Positions 7,946 through 11,640 of a stretch of DNA of 11,640 bases are shown here, in pieces; the stretch's first letter is position 1; the number at the start of each line of letters is the position of its first letter. The DNA is from Pseudomonadota bacterium. GTDB taxonomy: Bacteria > Desulfobacterota > Anaeroferrophillalia > Anaeroferrophillales > Tharpellaceae. Made by a program: the position numbers and the translations under genes. Under the pieces are notes generated by a model. The model ran no database searches, was not told the DNA's origin, and saw only the letters and a list, made by a program, of their open reading frames with translations. The stretch lies in contig WFRP01000185.1 of assembly GCA_015486505.1 (NCBI GenBank), positions 1-11,640 of the forward strand, in the 5' to 3' direction.

Positions 7946-7970
7946 TTAAACCCGGTTCTGCCGGGGTTAA
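7946..7970 (-). promoter_or_regulatory. Stem-loop touching the nusA Shine-Dalgarno
   Basis: On the minus strand a hairpin forms from TTAACCCCGG (7961-7970) and CCGGGTTTAA (7946-7955), with one mismatch and a 5-nt loop. Its 3' arm runs into the AAGGAG Shine-Dalgarno of nusA. It could limit ribosome access or protect the 5' end of a processed nusA mRNA. It has no U-tract, so it is not a terminator. The function is inferred. Confidence 0.4.
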
Positions 7971-8128
7971 ATGTTACTCTTCAAAAATTTAATATAAGTG
8001 TAACTATTCAGCCGAATCCGGGGTCGGGCGCGGTTTTTCTCCGCCAGGCGTTAAGATTTCTGTTTTTCCTTACGCGCGCTGCGCCCGCCTTGCAAAACTC
8101 GCTTACGCTCAAACAGTTGCAATGCTAA

Positions 8129-8252
8129 TGCGGGAACAGACTCCCGCAACCCAAACGGAGCCCTGCGGCCCGCAAATAAGTACTCTTATCAGAACATTTT
8201 CTGATTATTAAATCTTGTTTTTTGGTGCAGAAAATAACCTGTAAGGTACTAA
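8129..8252 (+). repeat. Repeat unit 1 of the modular array (tip variant a)
   Basis: The GC-rich half starts with a TGCGGGA/TCCCGCA hairpin and contains TGCGGCCCGCA, then a small ATAAG/CTTAT hairpin. The AT-rich half is a long hairpin with stem ATTTTCTG (8196-8203) and CAGAAAAT (8228-8235). Its tip includes a GATT/AATC pairing. The unit ends AACCTGTAAGGTACTAA. The same tip variant occurs at the left edge of the window and at the right edge in inverse orientation. Confidence 0.8.
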
Positions 8253-8386
8253 TGCGGGAACAGACTCCCGCAACCCAAACGGAGCCCTGCGGCCCGCAAA
8301 TAAGTACTCTTATCAGAACATTTTCTTGTTTTTACAGTTGAAAAAAGCTGTCGAAAAAAACAAGAAAATAACCTGTAAGGTACTAA
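8253..8386 (+). repeat. Repeat unit 2 of the modular array (tip variant b)
   Basis: The GC-rich half is the same as in unit 1. The long hairpin has another tip: a perfect 14-bp stem, ATTTTCTTGTTTTT (8320-8333) with its complement at 8356-8369, and an inner ACAG/CTGT hairpin (8334-8351). After the shared ending AACCTGTAAGGTACTAA it passes into the end module, which holds AACGAAATCGTT and the C-rich/G-rich hairpin. Confidence 0.8.
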
Positions 8387-8504
8387 CGGACTCCCGCTCG
8401 CTGGGAAAAACAACGAAATCGTTTCCGCAACCGCTTACGAAAAACCGCCCCCGCCAGAAGGTGGGGGGGGTAAATTTTGGCTGAATAGTTACAAATAAGT
8501 TTTC

Positions 8505-8993
8505 TCAGTCGCCGAAGTTGTAGACCAGATTGCACCTTGCCGACTCGGCCAGAGGCACCACAAATTCCTCACCATCAACCGCAACCGTCACTGTCAGGGG
8601 TTCGTCCTGAACCTTCAGCAAAACGCCCTTGAAACGCCGGCGGCCGGCCAGAGGCTGAGCCAGCTTAATCTTGACCGTCTCTCCTATCCGGCTCTGGAAA
8701 TCCTTAAACTTACGCAGACGCCGATTAAGTCCGGGTGAAGATATTTCAAGATTGTAACGCCCGGCAATCGGATCTTCAACATCAAGCAAAGCCCCGAACA
8801 TCCGGCTGACGTGCGCGCAGTCATCGAGGGTTACACCGCCCTCTTTATCGATAAAAAGCCTCAAGACAGAGCCTTCATCGCTCTGACTTAATTCCAGATC
8901 GACCAGTTCAAAGCCCAGATTCAGCAGAAGATCCTCAGCCAGAACCTGAATCTTACCGCGCCGATCCTCCGGCAATTCCAGCGTTGCCACCAT
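8505..8993 (-). CDS. rimP: Ribosome maturation factor RimP
   Basis: RimP binds free 30S subunits and assists early assembly steps around S12 and the central pseudoknot. The 162-residue product has the expected two-domain layout. The N-terminal domain contains LGFELVDLELSQ (26-37) and the signature YNLEISSPGLNRRL (80-93); the C-terminal SH3-like domain includes FKGVLL (121-126). The reading frame is open for another 41 codons upstream, but ATG at 8993 gives the usual N-terminus. The upstream part runs through a terminator hairpin and is unlikely to be coding. I see no Shine-Dalgarno before this ATG. It is the first gene of the rimP-nusA-infB operon; the MITE-like element begins 12 nt after its stop codon, including the duplicated target. 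Confidence 0.94.
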   Translation of the reverse strand: MVATLELPEDRRGKIQVLAEDLLLNLGFELVDLELSQSDEGSVLRLFIDKEGGVTLDDCAHVSRMFGALLDVEDPIAGRYNLEISSPGLNRRLRKFKDFQSRIGETVKIKLAQPLAGRRRFKGVLLKVQDEPLTVTVAVDGEEFVVPLAESARCNLVYNFGD

Positions 8994-9028
8994 AACAATA
9001 ATTTGAAATATAACCTGAGATTTGAAAC

Positions 9029-9059
9029 AAAAAAAGTGGGCTCCTGAAAGAGCCCACTT
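9029..9059 (-). terminator. Intrinsic terminator or attenuator in front of rimP
   Basis: On the minus strand a perfect 10-bp stem, AAGTGGGCTC (complement of 9050-9059) with GAGCCCACTT (complement of 9034-9043) and a 6-nt loop, is followed by a run of U residues (9029-9035). On the + strand there is no T-run, so it acts for minus-strand transcripts only. It lies 36 nt before the rimP start codon, leaving little room for a promoter downstream. The operon promoter may therefore lie upstream, and this may be a leader attenuator. Confidence 0.8.
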
Positions 9060-9220
9060 GCAAAAAACCGTCTCCGGCTGAACCAAATTTTCGCAAACGT
9101 GCCAGCCTACTAACATCTCAACAAAAAAAAAGCAAGTTTTTTTTGGCCGGCGGCAAAAGCATCAACCAATGGGCAGCCAACATCTTTAAGCCAGCCAGCC
9201 GCGCCCATTAATTTCTCTAT

Positions 9221-9244
9221 ATCTCAAACTTTATCTCAAACTTT
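9221..9244. repeat. Perfect 12-bp tandem duplication
   Basis: ATCTCAAACTTT occurs twice in direct succession (9221-9232 and 9233-9244). It lies upstream of rimP. It might hold binding sites for a regulator or may simply be slippage; nothing else distinguishes these options. Confidence 0.7.
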
Positions 9245-9290
9245 CTGAGTCAGGTTAAACAATTGATATTTATTAATAAAATTATTTGCC

Positions 9291-9404
9291 CGCGGTTTTT
9301 CTCCGCGTCTTGGCGGGAGACAAAAAATCAGAAAGTTGAGTCTTTATCAAACCTTTTTGCGGGCGGCAAAGCCCTGTTTGAGTTGCGGAGTTTATTCCCG
9401 CATT
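9291..9404 (-). repeat. Decayed copy of the modular repeat family
   Basis: CGCGGTTTTTCTCCGC at 9291-9306 is identical to 8029-8044 in the left arm of the complete element. It forms a CGCGG/CCGCG hairpin with the next base. After about 50 divergent bases, 9356-9404 matches the GC-rich half-unit in inverse orientation, keeping TTGCGGG, GCCCTGTTTG, GTTGCGG and TTCCCGCATT. No intact ends are seen, so it is probably a relic. Confidence 0.6.
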
Positions 9405-9432
9405 CGACTACCGTTCCAAATCACCTCGATAT

Positions 9433-9457
9433 GGGGACAGAATTCAATTTAGTCCCC
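9433..9457. repeat. GGGGAC hairpin resembling REP-type repeats
   Basis: GGGGAC (9433-9438) and GTCCCC (9452-9457) form a perfect 6-bp stem around a 13-nt AT-rich loop that contains GAATTC. Hairpins of this look are often found near REP-associated (Y1) transposases in environmental proteobacterial genomes; this link is from memory. No transposase is in the window. Confidence 0.4.
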
Positions 9458-9561
9458 GTGCGCAGCCCCCAAAGGCACTTCCGTTGGGCGCAGGGCGAAC
9501 CAATTTTGTTTATTTCCTCTGTAACTTTACCGCCAGGCCGAGTAAAGTCGAACATTTTCGA

Positions 9562-11238
9562 TCAAACCTTGAACTGCTTAACCACTCGGGTCAATTTTTC
9601 GGAAACCTTGACCAGGTCCTGAACCCCTCCCCGTATGGAGTTGCTGTCCTGATCCGCTTCTCGGGCCACCTGATTCACATGGGCAATATCCCGGGCAATC
9701 TCACCGGTGACCGCAGAGATCTGGGAGATGTTTTCATTAACTTCCTGAACCCCCTGACCCGCTTGGGAGATGTTACCGGAGATATCCTGGGTGGTGGCCG
9801 ACTGTTCTTCAATCGCCGCGGCAACGGTTGCCACTATCTCATTGATTTCATTGATAACGCCGACAATTTCCTGGATAGCGGTCACCGACTCTTCAGTGCT
9901 GGACTGCACCCCTTTGATCCGGTCGTTGATTTCGCTGGTGGCATCCGCGGTCTGCTGGGCAAGCGTTTTAATCTCTCCGGCGACCACGGCAAAGCCCTTG
10001 CCGGCTTCCCCGGCTCTGGCAGCTTCAATGGTGGCATTAAGGGCCAGAAGATTGGTCTGTTCGGAAATACCCTTGATGGTCTCAGTCACTTTGGAGATCT
10101 GAGACGCCGCTTTTCCCAACTCATCAACGCTTCCCGACACCTGAGCGGCTTTTTCAACCGCATTACCGGTGGTTTCGCTTCCCCTTGAAATATTGGCGGC
10201 AATTTCGGAAATGGTGGCGGTCATTTCCTCCGCGGCGGCCACTACGGAGCGAATATTGGCGGCAGTCTGCTCGGTAGAACCGGCCACGGAGTTCATGTTG
10301 CTGTTCATCTCTTCGGAGGCGGCGGAAACAGTATTTGATTTTTCAACCGTATCCTGAGAACTGCCCGTAATCCGGTCGGCCAGTTCCTTGATGCCTGAGG
10401 ATGTGCGGTTTAAGGCGTCGGTCCCGTCATGCAGTTCATGGACCACCTTTCTGAGTGTGGTCACCATTTTGTTCAGGGCCCCGACCAGGACTCCGACTTC
10501 ATCTTTCTGCCGGACATCAAGGGTTTTATCAAAATTGCCCTGGGCCACATAGTCGGCAAATTCCACCGCTCGGGACAGGGATCCGACAATGGAGCGGCTG
10601 ACAAAAAAGACTGTAATCAGGGAAAAAATCATAACGCCGACAATACCGATGACGACAGCTCTCAGTATGTCGTGTTCATGTTTTTCCATCCCCTGGAAGC
10701 TGTCTGCCAGTTCTTTTCTATGCTCCCCGACAAGTTTGTTAATGATATTTGAGAGCTTTTCCGCAAACGGGTCGAACTCGGCCATCATGGAATTGCCTTT
10801 TTCCGGGCCGCCGGCAATATAGGCCTGAGCCATTTTTTTGCCCATGGCGTAGTAGTCATTTAAACCCTTCCTCATATCGATAAGAAGAGCGACCATATCA
10901 TCTTCGCCATACTTCCGATGTTCCGCTATGGAAAAAGCAATGCGTTTCAGCGCATCCTGATAATAGGTTTCCGCCTCTTGATAACCGTCGTCATACCCTT
11001 TGGCGGCCCGGGTGGCGGAGATGTCGGTCAGCCAGCCCTGGATCTGCTCGATATCCCGCTTAATTCCAATAAAATTAAAGGTATGCGGCAGAACTTCATT
11101 TTTTGCTACATTAATCTCCACGGATACGTCCTTGAGATGATAATAGGTCACAAGGCCGCTGAGCAAAAACAACAAGCAGATAAATCCAAATGCCAGCAAC
11201 AATTTCAGCTTGATGGACAAATCATTGAATTTTTTCAC
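9562..11238 (-). CDS. Methyl-accepting chemotaxis protein
   Basis: This is a transmembrane chemoreceptor of 558 residues that passes ligand signals to the CheA-CheW complex. A short cytoplasmic N-terminus is followed by TM1 (about 11-33), a periplasmic four-helix-bundle-like sensor of about 160 residues (34-192), TM2 (193-213), and a HAMP domain (about 214-267). A long coiled-coil signalling domain follows, with the conserved hairpin tip EQTNLLALNATIEAARAG (393-410) and EAGKGFAVVAGEIK (411-424). Gln/Glu pairs of the type normally methylated flank the tip. The C-terminus ends KQFKV, without the NWETF-type tether for CheR/CheB. The start is GTG at 11238, with AAGGGGGGG just upstream. No other chemotaxis genes are in the window; the ligand is unknown. 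Confidence 0.95.
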   Translation of the reverse strand: MKKFNDLSIKLKLLLAFGFICLLFLLSGLVTYYHLKDVSVEINVAKNEVLPHTFNFIGIKRDIEQIQGWLTDISATRAAKGYDDGYQEAETYYQDALKRIAFSIAEHRKYGEDDMVALLIDMRKGLNDYYAMGKKMAQAYIAGGPEKGNSMMAEFDPFAEKLSNIINKLVGEHRKELADSFQGMEKHEHDILRAVVIGIVGVMIFSLITVFFVSRSIVGSLSRAVEFADYVAQGNFDKTLDVRQKDEVGVLVGALNKMVTTLRKVVHELHDGTDALNRTSSGIKELADRITGSSQDTVEKSNTVSAASEEMNSNMNSVAGSTEQTAANIRSVVAAAEEMTATISEIAANISRGSETTGNAVEKAAQVSGSVDELGKAASQISKVTETIKGISEQTNLLALNATIEAARAGEAGKGFAVVAGEIKTLAQQTADATSEINDRIKGVQSSTEESVTAIQEIVGVINEINEIVATVAAAIEEQSATTQDISGNISQAGQGVQEVNENISQISAVTGEIARDIAHVNQVAREADQDSNSIRGGVQDLVKVSEKLTRVVKQFKV

Positions 11239-11246
11239 TTCCCCCC

Positions 11247-11407
11247 CTTCTAAGTAACGCTTTGTAAATATGTGAAATTATAAGAGTTTTATGCTATGCC
11301 TAATATAGGCATAATGTGCAGCAAGCTCTTTTGTTACTTTTAAATATGTGGCCGCAATAGCGGTCTGGGATGCTTCTAAGTAACGCTTTGTAACTATAGG
11401 AAATTAT
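11247..11407. repeat. 35-bp direct repeat pair upstream of the chemoreceptor
   Basis: Copies at 11247-11281 and 11373-11407 share CTTCTAAGTAACGCTTTGTAA exactly apart from their later halves; in total 32 of 35 positions match, with a 126-bp period. Part of the repeat (TAAATATGTG) recurs once more at 11341-11350. The copy near the gene supplies the candidate -10 element. The pair may be a segmental duplication of the promoter region or the traces of an insertion. Confidence 0.75.
11277..11312 (-). promoter_or_regulatory. Candidate chemoreceptor promoter with overlapping dyad
   Basis: The minus strand has a consensus TATAAT at 11277-11282. The -35 position (about 11300-11305) is poor. It lies inside a perfect dyad, ATGCCTA-ATA-TAGGCAT (11296-11312), which resembles a dimeric regulator site. 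A weak -35 overlapped by an operator suggests control by a DNA-binding protein. Transcription would start near 11270, giving a leader of about 30 nt. I see no sigma-28 or sigma-54 pattern. Confidence 0.45.
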
Positions 11408-11416
11408 GTGATTTTT

Positions 11417-11491
11417 ATCTGTGTCTATCCGTGTCCATCTGTGGTTCAACACTAAAATAGAAACCACAGATGAACGCAGATTAACACAGAT
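11417..11491. repeat. Inverted repeat built of CTGTG-type decamers
   Basis: The arms at 11417-11446 and 11462-11491 are 30 nt each, complementary at 25 of 30 positions, around a 15-nt AT-rich spacer. Each arm is three approximate decamers (ATCTGTGTCT, ATCCGTGTCC, ATCTGTGGTT). Such sequences recur in many environmental genomes, as far as I remember. It abuts the modular repeat array at 11492 exactly. Confidence 0.75.
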
Positions 11492-11640
11492 TTAGTGCCT
11501 TACAGGTTATTTTCTTGTTTTAAAACAAGAAAATGTTCTGATAAGAGCACTTATTTGCGGGCCGCAAGGCCCTGTTTGGGTTGCGGGATTTGTTCCCGCA
11601 TTAGTACCTTACAGGTTATTTTCTGCACCAAAAAACAAGA
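11492..11640 (-). mobile_element. Partial modular repeat array in inverse orientation (right window edge)
   Basis: This is an inverse-orientation copy of the core of the complete element. It has one unit with a third hairpin tip (variant c, 11492-about 11545), the GC-rich half-unit (to 11600), and the start of a further hairpin module (11601-11640) with tip variant a that continues out of the window. Variant c is a perfect 26-bp palindrome (11509-11534). No GTAAC terminus is present on this side; the array starts directly at the CTGTG-type inverted repeat. Confidence 0.78.

Larger units (their letters stand above)
8000..8492 (+). mobile_element. MITE-like non-autonomous element with modular hairpin array, inserted between rimP and nusA
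   Basis: The ends are perfect 14-bp inverted repeats, GTAACTATTCAGCC (8000-8013) and GGCTGAATAGTTAC (8479-8492). A second inverted block, GGGCGCGGTTTTTC (8026-8039), matches the complement of 8439-8452 at 13 of 14 positions. The flanks ATATAAGT (7992-7999) and AAATAAGT (8493-8500) look like an 8-bp target duplication with one change. GTAA ends and 8-bp duplications are typical of IS66-family elements, so an IS66-like transposase may move it; this is inference. There is no coding capacity. The core is two tandem units (8129-8252 and 8253-8386), each with several hairpins. The orientation symbol is arbitrary and matches the copy at 1-175. Confidence 0.8.
9060..9561. other. Gene-free stretch between the chemoreceptor and rimP
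   Basis: No credible gene is present. From right to left it contains a perfect 7-bp hairpin after the chemoreceptor stop (ACTTTAC/GTAAAGT, 9524-9548, no U-tract) and a GGGGAC hairpin (9433-9457). A decayed copy of the modular repeat follows (9291-9404), then a 12-bp tandem duplication (9221-9244). A 7-bp inverted pair, AATGGGC/GCCCATT, lies around 9168-9209. The rimP operon promoter probably lies here, but I found no convincing -35/-10 pair. Confidence 0.6.

Noticed and set aside
8129..8386. CRISPR array
   Set aside because: Units are over 120 bp and almost entirely repeated; there are no short regular repeats with unique spacers, and no cas gene is nearby.
8129..8386. Integron attC sites
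   Set aside because: The hairpins are long imperfect palindromes, but the conserved attC core sites (RYYYAAC / GTTRRRY) are not placed at their ends, and there are no cassette genes.
8000..8492. Retron-type non-coding RNA
   Set aside because: The hairpins with variable tips recall such RNAs, but no reverse transcriptase is in the window and the element has transposon-like ends with a target duplication.
8994..9116. N-terminal extension of RimP by 41 codons or a leader peptide
   Set aside because: The frame is open but passes through the intrinsic terminator, has no Shine-Dalgarno, and does not resemble RimP N-termini. The absence of stops over 123 nt can be chance.
9060..9300. An initiator tRNA gene before rimP, as in enterobacteria
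   Set aside because: I looked for a cloverleaf with a T-loop GTTCGAATC-like segment on both strands and found none.
9550..9559. GAACATTTTC at the chemoreceptor stop region, identical to part of the modular repeat hairpin
   Set aside because: Ten matching bases without the surrounding unit sequence are not enough to call a repeat copy.
9263..10188. Open frames on the + strand over the chemoreceptor end and the adjacent gap (119 and 234 codons)
   Set aside because: They mirror the chemoreceptor coding sequence or repeat relics, lack convincing ribosome sites, and match no family.

Overview
This window is most likely from a Gram-negative bacterium of the former deltaproteobacteria (Desulfobacterota or a relative). 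The gene order, the acidic Ala/Glu/Ser-rich NusA tail and IF2 linker, and the chemoreceptor support this, but nothing in the sequence settles the taxon. Every gene I can support lies on the minus strand.

Read in the direction of transcription (right to left), the window starts with a partial repeat array at the right edge (11492-11640) and an inverted repeat built of CTGTG-type decamers (11417-11491). Next comes a promoter region carrying a dyad and a 35-bp direct repeat, then a methyl-accepting chemotaxis protein (9562-11238). A 500-bp gene-free stretch follows (9060-9561) with repeat relics and hairpins. An intrinsic terminator or attenuator (9029-9059) stands just in front of the translation/transcription operon rimP - nusA - ylxR - infB - rbfA - nrnA - truB - rpsO (8993 down to 363), which ends at a clear intrinsic terminator (261-299). 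Another partial repeat copy fills the left edge (1-175).

The operon genes cooperate in gene expression. RimP and RbfA mature the 30S subunit, NusA controls elongation and termination, and YlxR is a small nucleic-acid-binding protein. IF2 loads initiator tRNA, TruB makes pseudouridine-55 in tRNA, NrnA degrades nanoRNA, and S15 is a primary 30S assembly protein. Most junctions are tight: nusA/ylxR overlap by 11 nt, rbfA/nrnA abut, and nrnA/truB overlap by 8 nt. The exceptions are rimP/nusA, which are 577 nt apart because a 493-bp element has inserted between them, and truB/rpsO, which are separated by a 157-nt gap with a likely separate rpsO promoter.

The most unusual content is a family of modular, hairpin-rich intergenic repeats. 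The complete copy (8000-8492) has 14-bp perfect terminal inverted repeats that begin GTAAC, a subterminal inverted block, and an 8-bp flanking duplication with 7/8 matches. It therefore looks like a non-autonomous transposable element (MITE), possibly mobilised by an IS66-like transposase. Its core is a tandem array of a unit of about 124-134 bp. Each unit contains a long hairpin whose tip sequence differs between units while the stem pairing is kept. Partial copies sit at both window edges in opposite orientations, and a decayed copy lies between the chemoreceptor and rimP.
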